Assembly (NCBI GenBank): GCA_037974665.1
Contig: CM075764.1
Coordinates: forward strand, 80,871,825-80,935,824
Origin: Ehretia macrophylla
Taxonomy: Eukaryota; Streptophyta; Magnoliopsida; Boraginales; Ehretiaceae
DNA length: 64,000 nucleotides
Direction: 5' to 3'
In this document: positions 50,253 to 60,870 of the stretch, in pieces
Layout of the letters: each line of letters begins with the position of its first letter
How positions within the stretch are numbered: position 1 is the first letter of the stretch
Notes under the pieces: model-generated
What the model saw: the letters and a program-made list of their open reading frames with translations, nothing else
Database searches by the model: none
What the model was told of the DNA's origin: nothing
Program-made: the position numbers and the translations under genes

Positions 50253-53200
50253 TGTGACGTCCGGTCCCCAGTGTTTGCATTCATCATTCATGTGCATTTA
50301 TATTGTGCATTTAATTGCTAGAATGCTTACTTTCATATAAAATATTATTAAGTGTTTATTTGCTTTTTAAGTGCTAGTATTTGTTAAATTGCTTTTAAAT
50401 ATTAAATTATGAATTAATTTATTTTAGAAAGTGTTCAATGTGCACTAAAACCATTTTCATCAAAGACTTTTAAAGAAAACTTGCATTTAAAGAGTTTCCT
50501 ATTACATTGAACCCAAATTAAAAATTTTATTATCTTATTTTCTGAAAATCATATTTTTCTATTATTACTTAACTATTAATTAGCTTATGTTCACAAAAAT
50601 TAAGTTCATTGCATATTGATTTAGTGATTTACAAAAATGTTTTGATATTACATGAATACTAAAATGTATGTTACATATTTGGGCCAAATGAGTTTCTTGT
50701 ATTATTTTCTTAAACTAACTAAGCCAAAACCCATCTTCCAAGCCCAACCCAATATCCATTTACATTATCTACCTTATATACCGATATACATATACATAAA
50801 CACCTAATTTATGTTACAAAGCAAACAAAAGAAAAAAAAATCATTTTTTTGGCCAAGCAAAGGGAAAAATAGGATTGAGCTTTCAACCTAGGGTTTCAAC
50901 TTGTGATCCAATCCAAGCCATTCCAAGATGATTTCTTGCCATCCAAAGCCTTCTTCAAGTATTTCTATATTATTTTGGTGAGAGTTTCTTGAAAAACTTG
51001 CATTTTTACATGTTTATAGTATATGTCAAATTTTGTAATTGTTGAATATTGCTTTGTTTCTTGTTGTAATTGCTTCTAATACTCTTAAATACGTTTTTAG
51101 AGTAAACTTTTATAGTTTGTTAGCAATTTCTATGGTTGGTTATGGAGTCTTGGCATTTAAAGAAGACGATAAATAGTAAAATTTAGGATTTTGGTTAATT
51201 TGATGATTTGAAATCTAACGAAGCTATTTATGGTGCCTCTAGGGTTAGGAGAACACGTATTTAAAGTTGTTTCATGCATTTAGGTAGCATATGTATGCAA
51301 ACATATTTGAAAAGTCTTGAAACAGGCACTATTCATTTAGGCCCCTTAAATCTTGCTCGAAACCTTAATATAATGCTAGATAGGTAATGTTGGGTTGATA
51401 AAACGGTCCCACGTTAAAATTTATCTAATTCTGAGAACATTTATTTTTATGGCCCTTTACATGCGCATGTTAAAATTAATGCATTTAGAGTCTTAAATAA
51501 TAGATTAATGCTTCCTTTAGGTGCTAGAGATGTTAGTTAAAATAGAATTGTAATTGTATAAACTTGGATTGACCGAAACTTGAAGAAAATGCATTTTAGG
51601 CTTGGATTACAAAGGGGTTACGGGTCAAACCTAAATTCGGGTGAATTTGGTTGTCATATTTGGTGTTCTTAGGGTGTAAAGGTGTTAGAAGTGCTTTTCT
51701 AATGTTCGTTTGAGTTTCGGTTAATATACTTGTTGTGTAAATGCACAAAGGGGAAATCAGGGATTTTATGGTAAACGAGGTATAACGGGTGAACATAAGG
51801 GTTCTAAGGGTGCCATAAAGTGTGGTTTGGAGGTCAGAATAGTTCGTTTGAGAATCGTGAACCTTGGCCTTAGTTTTAGAGTTAAATAACTTAGGTTAAC
51901 AAAGGGGAAAAATGAGAGAATAGGGTGCTTTATAGCTTGTACTGCCTTATAGTTGGTTATTGTGTGTTGAAATGCATTTCTATAGCATCTTTGAGCTATT
52001 GATGAAATTTTGTGAAAGTATGTTATTGATTCCCTTTGTGCACTGATGGTTATTTTCATGTTTATTGCTTATATTTTTGTGGTTCTTGCTTCTAATGCTT
52101 TCTACGTTACCTAATGATGTTATAGAGTAAACTTTTGAACTGGGGTTGCATGTATAGTGAGAGCTTGAACATGTAGATGTATTGAAGAAAAAAGGTGAAT
52201 GGTAACTTGGTTAAAGTTTGATTAATTATATCATAGGTTGATTTAAATGGTTAAATTAATTATATAAAAGTGTTATTTAGCTAATTACATGCAAAGAGTA
52301 GTTAGAATAGGGCTAGAATGCATTGTATGTGTATGTTGGCCTTTGGGCCATTCAGGACTTAGTGTTTGGTCCAATGGGCTTTGGACCAGGACAGGCCTTT
52401 GCCATGCGTGTTTGACCCCTCCCCGTGTCCTAAGCATGATTAAAATAATTGTTATTTGAGTTGTGCGTAAATGCTATGTTTTGGTTGAAAGAATGGAAAT
52501 GTTTTAACTAAGTGATGGTATTGTTTTATTAGTATTAGTTTAGTATTTCTAACTTTATAAAAGGGTTTAATGATTCTAAATGCTTTAGAAGCCATGTGTG
52601 TTGAGTGGTGTGCATGTGAATGGAAGCTATGCTTGTGATCTAATTAAAGTGAGTTAATTATGAAGATAATTTGTTTAAAGAGGTGAGTTAGTTGTAAGTT
52701 AAATGAAGTGTTGTATTATGTAGTGATAATTGAAGGGATTGATTCTTTTGGAGAATATTGAAGGAATCTTGTCTTAATTTGCACAAGTTTGGCTTTCTAA
52801 AAGGTGAGGGATCATTTCTATGTGCATTCTAGGTGCTTTACTTTGTTATATGCTAAATGTTCAATGTTAAGTGATTTAAGTGTTTTACTTGTATTAGCTT
52901 AGTAATTATAGATTAATGAATGTATTCCATCATATTGTACAGAGTGATTAATAATGTGTCTGCTCAAGGACAACCTCTTTTGTTGTCCTCCTTGTGTGTA
53001 TATCAGCTTATTTTGTTATATTATTTGGATTATTGTTTCTTGTGTTATCGAGTCTTTGGTTGCGCAACCATATCATTGGGGCTGATGCGATGGGCCTCTG
53101 TAGACAGCAGCGGGCTTGCCAGAGTTGGCGCTCTAGCTCCGTACTCTATTCCCTCACTCGCCTGGTCTAGAGATTGCCAGGGGGTGTTGGGTCGTTGGAC

Positions 53201-53967
53201 ATTCGGGGTACATCCGGAGTACACCCACTCTCCTGTTTGGGGATTATGCTGGCACATTGATCGTGATTGTGATTGTGGTTCGTGGTTCGAGATTAGGATT
53301 GAAGTTCAAGTGATTTTTGAGTGTTTGGGGTTATTGAGAATCGTATCATTTTTAATTGTGTGCTATACAATTGATTTAGTTGTTTCCTTAGTGTATATTA
53401 TTATTCGCTGCTTATCAGTGCATTGCACGAATCCCCTTATAAATGATTCCCGTATACTGTCCCCTCCCTCACTGGGTATAGATGTTTGTTTACTCACTCC
53501 TCATTACTTGCTTTCATGTATCGCAATGTTAGAAAGAGTGTTCGTGCTTGTGGTGCTTGATCTTTGCTTGGTTGTAAAGATGTTTATTTTGAGTTGTATA
53601 TATTCAATGTATAAGAAATGTAATCTAAGTTTGATTGGATCAGTAGAGTGGTATGATAACATAGTTTATGTAATAGGTTAGCATGGCTTTAATTAATGCG
53701 TGTATATAGTTGTCTAAAGGAATAGAGTTAGAATAGCCTTTGAATTTGGAAATGTATATTTGTTGTGAACTTTTGCTAAGAACCAAGGCTTGTATGGCCT
53801 TGAGGAGTTTTGGAATGTGTTGGGCACGGTACTGGCCCTTTTATATATTGTGTGCAGGTAAACTGATAGTCCTATAAATAGGGGAGACTCCGTCCGTTTG
53901 CCCTCGTTTTTCATGCCTTGGAAATGGTTTCAAGAACTCCGGTCTCGTGAGGGATCAAGGCGCTACA
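50253..53967 (+). repeat. 5' LTR of element U
   Basis: Starts TGTGACGTCCGG and ends CAAGGCGCTACA. TATA (CTTATATACC, 50773-50782) after AAGCCCAACCCAA; donor-like TTTG|GTGAGAG (GT 50978-50979); palindrome GGTTGCGCAACC (53058-53069); TTGGGTCGT...GGGGTACATCCGG module; CATTGCACGAATCCCC near 53420; the acceptor-like box reads TTTCATG here, where the 3' LTR has TTTCAGG. Terminal box GGGGAGACTCCGTCCGTTTG near 53881. A 253-codon open frame at 52920-53681 is chance. Confidence 0.9.
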
Positions 53968-53969
53968 GG

Positions 53970-53981
53970 TGGTATCAGAGC
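53970..53981 (+). other. primer binding site of element U
   Basis: TGGTATCAGAGC, 2 nt after the 5' LTR, a perfect initiator tRNA-Met match. Confidence 0.9.
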
Positions 53982-55955
53982 ATAGTAGCTCACAGCCGAG
54001 ACAAAGTCCTTGGTCTGTTGGGTAGTGGTCTTTAATCGTGTACTTGTAAGTGTGCTATGTGGATAGAGCAATATACGTGACTTGTGTGCTCGGTATGTAA
54101 ATGTGTTTTGTGTTCGGAATGTGAAAAGTCGTGTACTAATGATTAGCTTATGAACTTGTGTCTTATTTATAGTTTAAGTGACCCTGTGCGATTTTGTGAT
54201 TTTGTGATAGGTTACCTGTCTAAGCATATGCTTGCTTAAGTGAATAGCATGCTAGCATGAAAGAAAAATTTAGAAAGTTTATTGCATGAACATGTGTGTT
54301 AAAGACAAGTCTAGGTCGTCCTGTAAGTTTGGTGCATTGTGAGTGATTGAGTGAATGGTATGTTTTAAGTGTAGATGTTTGTCTATATGTGCTATATGAT
54401 TGCTTATTATATATATAATTGTTTCTTCTAGTATGAAGATGATAGATAACTAAGGATGCATGATATACATTGTCTAGGCTAAAGAGAATAAGCTTGCTCT
54501 AATCAATAACTACATGATCATTAGGTTAGATAAGAAGAAATTATCCTATGTGCATCATGTTGCAGTTTAGAGTTAGATTAAATATAGATTGCATGTTCTT
54601 ATCTGAAATTCAACTTATATGCGAGTTTAACTAATTGTCTAGACTGCATAAGTAATTCTTGGTATAATCTTGTTTGAATGACTAGGCTAACCTTTAGCCA
54701 TCTCTTGAAGTTGCATGCAAAACAGTTAAGTGTTTAATATGATATATGAACGAACATTTGAGTAAATGTTAGTTTATGAAAACTTGGCATCCGAATTAGA
54801 ATAAGATAGATAGAGTAATCTTGAATGTGTGTACATGTATGTGAGGTTGTGTATTCTTAAGTGAAATATGCATTTATGTGTCTTATTTGCGGGGAATTGT
54901 GAGAGAGGTGTAGTATGTGCTATTATGAGCCTATGTGTACATCTATGTGACCTAACTATGAAGATACATGATGGAATATGTACTAAGTGCTAATGTGTTA
55001 ATATGTGTGTATCTAGTTGGTTTTGGAGAATCTCGTATCTTATTATATAGTGATATATACAACTTAGCTTTCCGAAGTAAATTGATACATATAATAACCT
55101 ATCAAGTAAAAATAGGTGACAGTACATTCTAGACTAGCTAATGGTGTATGATAGTTTCCGATATTAACCGTGCCTATGTGATAGATACTTGATATGCGAG
55201 AATTACATTCAATAAGTTGTATATGTGTTAATGCACGTCTACTTTATATAAATTTGACTGTATGCATGCATATTACCCTTTAAACTGGTAAGTGCACATT
55301 TCCCCCCTACGAGGAGATAGTAAATGATGGCTTACTTGAAGAAATGGACCAGTGAAAGAGAAAATAGTAGAACAACTAGCTATCGGGGATCAGTGGAAGG
55401 GACTTAATGCTAAGAGGTTATATTGATGGAACAACCGTTGGTGTTCATCTTCAACAATCTTTCTTGGTATTTCATTTTGCCTTTGAGCTTGATCATTGGA
55501 ATTCCTATGAACTACTGGGATTATTAGTTGGTATTCGGGTATTCTATCGTGGTATTCTTATCGGACTTCCAAATAATAAACCTACGGGAATTGTTGAATG
55601 GCACCTTACTGAATTACTTATGGAAATCATCAATAGTATTCTTATTGAAATCTAAATTGGTATTCTTGTGAAGTTATTATCGATATATTTGTTCGGTCAA
55701 TTTATTTGGCATATCATAGTGATTCGTGCTCGGGAAAGTTTTATCTATGGTATTTATGTGCGGATTTCACTTTGGTATTCTTGGTACTTCTTGATGAGAT
55801 TTCTTATATTTTATTCATATTCAGTGGAAATTCTTGCTCCGACTTCCAAGCAGTATTTTCGACTGGAGCCTTTATTTGGCAATCTTCTTTGGGATTTCTG
55901 CTACAGATTCCTTATTTGGCATTTTAATTCCTGGGCGAGGTTTTGTATAAAGAAG
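53982..55955 (+). other. non-coding interior of element U
   Basis: About 2 kb without polyprotein motifs. The first 1.4 kb is AT-rich. From 55430 to 55930 degenerate GGTATTCTT / TTTGGTATT repeats keep two short frames open (55407-55655 and 55668-55979); neither resembles a known protein to me, and the openness probably reflects the repeat. Confidence 0.6.
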
Positions 55956-55991
55956 AATTGCGTGGGCGCAATTGTTTGAAGGAGAGGAGGA
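55956..55991 (+). other. element U hairpin and polypurine tract
   Basis: AATTGCGTGGGCGCAATT (55956-55973) forms a perfect 7 bp stem with loop TGGG. The tract AAGGAGAGGAGGA (55979-55991) leads to the 3' LTR. Confidence 0.78.
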
Positions 55992-56012
55992 TGTGACGTC
56001 CGGTCCTTAGTG

Positions 56013-56352
56013 CTTGGATGGAGAGAATTTTCAGAACTTTTCTTTGTGCAGCAATTTACCACATTTGGATAGAGAGAAATCAACGATTGTTCAAAGAGGA
56101 ACACATTTTCAACAACATTCGTAGCGATGTCACATCGAAGATCATCATGGGTTGAAAATTTGCTCCCTCCAATCTCAACAGACGAACTTTGTTCGATTGG
56201 GGGATTTACGATTTTGCCTGATTCAATGTTGGCGTTTTTCAATTTTTTTGTTTTCATTTTGTTCATGAACTTGTTTGTACTTTGATTGTACCTTGATGTA
56301 CTTTTCTTTTCATTTTAATATACTACCACTGAATTAACAAAAAAAAAAAAAA
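56013..56352 (+). mobile_element. 5'-truncated LINE (L1-type) fragment
   Basis: A 340 bp piece ending in a poly(A) tail after CTGAATTAAC. Its start encodes a decayed match to the end of the second LINE (HIWIERNQRLF, then DVTSKIIMG), the last part of a plant L1 ORF2. The LTR sequence resumes after the tail with about 10 bp missing relative to the 5' LTR. Confidence 0.75.
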
Positions 56353-56913
56353 TCATTCATGTGCATTTATGTTGTGCATTTAATTGTTAGAATGCTTACT
56401 TTCATATAAAATGTTATTAAGTGTTTATTTGCTTTTTATGTGCTATTATTTGTTAAATTGCTTTTAAATATTAAATTATGAATTAATTTATTTTAGAAAG
56501 TGTTTAATGTGCATTAAAACTATTTTCATCAAAGACTTTTAAAGAAAACTTGCATTTAAAGAGTTTCCTATTACATTGAGTCCGGACTAAAAATTTTATT
56601 ATCTTATTTTCCAGAAATCATATTTTTCTATTATTACTTAACTATTAATTAGCTTACATTCACAAAAATTAAGTTCATTGCATATTTGTTAAGTGATTTA
56701 CAAAAATATTTTGATATTACATGAATAGTAAAATGTATGTTACATATTTGGGCCAAATGAGTTTCTTGAATTATTTTCTTAAACTAACTAAGTCAAAATC
56801 CATTTTCCAAACCCAACCCAATATCCATTTACATTATCTACCTTATATACCTATATACATATACATAAACACCTAATTTATGATACAAAGCAAACAAAAG
56901 AAGAAGAAAAAAA

Positions 56914-57546
56914 CCCTGCAATCTTATTGATTTGGCTTCCAATATTTTGGATTCTTTTAATTGGGCACATTGTAGAAATGGTATTTTTTCTTTCAAGGAC
57001 ACTTGGAATGCAATTAGGAAATGTGGGCAAAAAATTCAATGCTTCAAACTTGTTTGGTTTCCTAATTGTATTCCAAAACACAGCTTCATCACTTGGCTTG
57101 CGTTCCAGAACAAACTTGCTACTCGCCAAAGGCTTGTTTCTTGGGGGATTCAAGACAATTCAAACTGCATCTTCTGCTACTTGGTATGTGAAACAAATGA
57201 GCATCTTTTCTTCGAATGTTCCTTCACAAAAAGAATCTGGAAACAGGGATTAACTGCACTATATATTGATCACTCTATATCTTCATTGCCAAGCATCATG
57301 GGAATTGCTACCTCTATTCAACACAAAAGTGGGGATCTTAAAACCCAGATTTTTCGAACTTACCTTTGTGCAACCATTTACAACATTTGGTTGGAACGTA
57401 ATCGTAGAATTTTCAACAATGAAGCTCTTACTGAAGAACAATTATTGAACACCATTCGATATGAGGTTACTTCAAAGATCTTTCTCGGTCATCGTTTCAA
57501 CAACTCAACTCTAAACCATAGAACTCTGAACAGCTGGGGAGTTTAA
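56914..57546 (+). pseudogene. LINE ORF2 C-terminus (zf-RVT domain)
   Basis: About 200 residues in frame to a stop at 57544-57546. The reverse-transcriptase zinc-binding (zf-RVT) region is clear: WFPNCIPKHSFITWLAFQNK, LATRQRLVSWGI, and the metal-binding CIFCYLVCETNEHLFFEC. YLCATIYNIWLERNRRIF and the end follow. The endonuclease and reverse transcriptase that would precede it are absent through 5' truncation, so it cannot act alone. The open frame suggests a fairly recent insertion. Confidence 0.82.
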
Positions 57547-57718
57547 TTTTTTTTTTATTCTCTGTTTTTGTTTTGCATCTCATTGTGATCCAATAAATTT
57601 TCTTGGACATTTTGATTGTTTTTCCTTTTGTTTCTTTTGTTTTCCACTTTGGTTTGATGTACTTTTGTTGTACTGTTCTTCTTTTTTAATAAAATCACAC
57701 TGAATTAACAAAAAAAAA
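56914..57718 (+). mobile_element. 5'-truncated LINE (L1-type), longer copy
   Basis: About 805 bp with the ORF2 C-terminus, a 3' UTR with AATAAA near 57689, and the tail CTGAATTAAC plus poly(A), the same tail as the piece at 56013. It sits in an A-rich tract of the LTR leader, so target duplications cannot be told from the tail. Confidence 0.82.
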
Positions 57719-60700
57719 GTTATTTTTATGGCCAAGTAAAGGAAAAAACGGGATTGAGCTTTCAACCTAGGGTTTCAACTTGTGATCCAATCCAAGCCAT
57801 TCCAAATGATTTCTTGCCATCCAAAGCCTTCTTCTAGCATTTCTATCTTAGTTTGGTGAGGGTTTCTTGAAAAACTTGCATTTTTACATGTTTATAGTCT
57901 ATGTCAAATTTTGTAATTGTTGAATATTGTTTTGTTTCTTGTTGTAATTGCTTCTAATACTCTTAAATACGTTAGTAGAGTAAACTTTTATAGTTTGTTA
58001 GCAATTTCTATGGTTGGTTATGGAGTCTTGGCATTTAAAGAAGACAATGAATAGTAAAATTTAGGATTTTGGTTAATTTGATAACTTGAAATCTAACGAA
58101 ACTATTTATGGTGCCTCTACGGTTAGGAGAACACATATTTAAAGTTGTTTCATGCGTTTAGGTAGCATATATATGCAAACATTTAAAAAAAGTCTTGAAA
58201 TAGGCACTATTCATTTAGGCCCTTTAAATCTTGCTCGAAACCTTAATCTAATGCTAGATAAGTGATGTTGGGTTAATAAAACGGTTCCACGTTAAAATTT
58301 ATCGAATTCTGAGAACATTTATATTTATGGCCCTTTGTATGCGCACGTTAAAATTAATGCATTTAGAGCCTTAAATACTAGTTTAATGCTTCCTTTAGGT
58401 ACTAGAGATGTTAGTTAACATATAATTGTGATTGTATAAACTTGGATTGGCCGAAACTTGAAGAAAAATGCATTTTAGGCTTGTATTACAAGGGGGTTCC
58501 GGGTCAAACCTAAATCCGGGTGAATTTGGTCATCATATTGGTGTTCTTAGGGTGTAGAGGTGTTAGAAGTGCTTTTCTAACGTTCGTTTGAGTTTCGGTT
58601 AATATACTTGTAGTGTAAATGCATAAAGGGAAAATCGGGGATTTTAGGTAAACGAGGTTTAACAGGTGAACATAAGGGTTCTAAGGGTTCCATAAAGTGT
58701 GGTTTGGATGTTACGATAGTTCGTTTGAGAATCGTGAACCTTGGCCTTCGTTTTAGAGTTAAATAACTTAGGTTAACAAAGGGGAAAAATGAGAGAATTG
58801 GGTGTTTTATAGCTTGTATTGCCTTCTAGTTGGTTATTGTGTGTTTAAATGTGTTTCTATGGCATATTTGAGCTATTGATGAAATTTCGTGAAAGTATGT
58901 TGTTGATTCCCTTCGTGCACCGATGGTTATTTTCATGTTTATTTCTTATAGTTTTGTGGTTCTTGCTTCTAATGCTTTCTACATTACCTAATGATGTTAT
59001 AGAGTAAACTTTTGAACTGGGGTTGCATGTATAGTGAGAGCTTGAATATGTAGATGTATTGAAGAAAAAATATGAATGGTAACTTGGTTAAAGTTTGATT
59101 AATTGTATCATATGTTGATTTAAATGATTAAATTAATGTTATAAAAGTGTTATTTAGCTAATTACATGCAAAGAGTACTTAGAATAGGGCTAGAATGCAT
59201 TGTATGTGTATGTTGGCCTTTGGGCTGTTTGGGACTTAGTGTTCGGCCCAATGGGCCTTGGACCAAGGAAGGCCTTTGCCATGCGTGTTTGACCCTTCCC
59301 CATGTCCCGAGCATGATTAAAATAATAGTTATTTGAGTTGTGCGTAAATGCTATGTTTTGGGTAAAAGAATGGAAAGGTTTTAACTAAGTGATGGTATTG
59401 TTTTATTAGTGTTAGTTTAGTATTTCTAACTTTATAAAAGGGTTTAATGATTCTAAATGCTTTAGAAGCCATGTGTGCTAAGTAGTGTGCATGTGAATGG
59501 AACCTATTGTGATCTAATTAAAGTGAGTTAATTATGAAGATAATTTGTTTAAAGAGGTGAATTAGCTATAAGTTAAATGAAGTGTTGTATTATGTTGTGA
59601 TAATTGAAGGGATTGATGCTTTTGGAGAATATGGAAGGAATCTTGGCTTAATTCGCACAGGTTTAGCTTTCTAAAAGGTGAGGGATCATTTCTATGTGCA
59701 TTCTAGGTGCTTTACTTTGCTATATGCTAAATGTTCGATGTTAAGTGATTTAAGTGTTTTACTTGTATTAGCTTAGTAATTATAGATTAATGAATGTATT
59801 CTATCCTATTGTACGGAGTGATTGATAATGTGTGTGCTCGAGGACAGCCTCTTTTTTTGTCTTCCTTGTGTGTATATCGGCTTATTTTGTTATATTGTTA
59901 TTATTATTGTTTCTTGTGTTATCGAGTCTTTGGTTGCACAACCATATCATCGGGGCGGATGCGATGGGCCTCTTTGGGAGGCAGCGGGCTTGCCAGGGTT
60001 AGAGCTCTAGCTCCGTATCATATTCCCTCACTCGTCTGGTCCGGAGATTGTTAGGGGAGGGGTGTTGGGTCGTAGGATATTCGGGGTACATTCGGAGTAC
60101 ACCCACTAGAGTATTTGGGGATTATGCTGGCACATTGATCGTGATCGTGGTTTGTTGTTCCAGATTGAGATTGAAGTTCAAGTAATTTTGGAGTGTTTGG
60201 GGTTATTGAGAATCATATCCTTTTTAAATGTGTGTTATACAATTGATTTAGTTGTTTCTTTAGTGTATATTGTTATTCGATGCTTATCAGTGCATTGCAC
60301 GAATCCCCTTTATAAACGTTTCCCGTATACTGTTCCCCTCCCTCACTGGGTATACATGTTTGTATACTCACTCCTCATTACTCGCCTTTCAGGTATCGCA
60401 ATGTTAGAAAGAGTGTTCGTGCTTGTGGTGCTTGAAAGGCTTAGAAGTCAATGTGTTATGTGGAGTGGGTTGTAAAGATGTTTCTTTTGAGTTGTATATA
60501 TTCAATGTATAAGAAATGTAATCTAAGTTCGATTGGATCAATAGAGTGGTATGATAACATAGTTTATATAATAGGTTAGTATGGCTTAAATTAATGCATG
60601 TATGTAGTTGTCTAAAGGAATAGTGTTAGAATAGCCTTTGAATTTGGAAATGTATATTTGTTGTGAACTTTTGCTGAGAACCAAGGCTCAGATGGCATTG

Positions 60701-60870
60701 AGGAGTTGTGGAATGTGTTGGGCACGGTATTGGCCCTTTAATATATTGTGTGCAGGTAAATTGATAGTCCTATAAACAGAGGAGACTCCGTCCGTTTGTC
60801 CTCGTTTTTCATGCCTTGGAAATGGTTTCGGGAACTCCAATCTCGTGAAGGATCGAGACGCTACAACAAA

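Larger units (their letters stand above)
50253..60865 (+). mobile_element. long-LTR non-autonomous retrotransposon U (LARD-like)
   Basis: LTRs 50253-53967 and 55992-60865 enclose only about 2.0 kb. Flanks ACAAG (50248-50252) and ACAAA (60866-60870) are a duplication with one change. Primer site and polypurine tract are present, but no gag, protease, RT or integrase motif is seen inside. That fits a large retrotransposon derivative moved in trans by a related element. After removing two LINE pieces the 3' LTR is about 3.73 kb, matching the 5' LTR (3.72 kb). Confidence 0.85.
55992..60865 (+). repeat. 3' LTR of element U, with two LINE insertions
   Basis: Starts TGTGACGTCCGG and ends CGAGACGCTACA. 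Donor-like TTTG|GTGAGGG (GT 57856-57857), altered palindrome GGTTGCACAACC (59932-59943), CATTGCACGAATCCCC near 60293, acceptor-like CCTTTCAG (AG 60391-60392) and terminal box GAGGAGACTCCGTCCGTTTG near 60780. LINE pieces lie at 56013-56352 and 56914-57718. Confidence 0.9.

Noticed and set aside
52920-53681. 253-codon open frame in the 5' LTR of U
   Set aside because: It runs across conserved LTR modules. The matching part of the 3' LTR is broken into short frames, and no protein motif is seen.
55407-55979. Two short frames in the interior of U as a possible new protein
   Set aside because: The openness comes from degenerate GGTATTCTT repeats, and overlapping frames are equally open.
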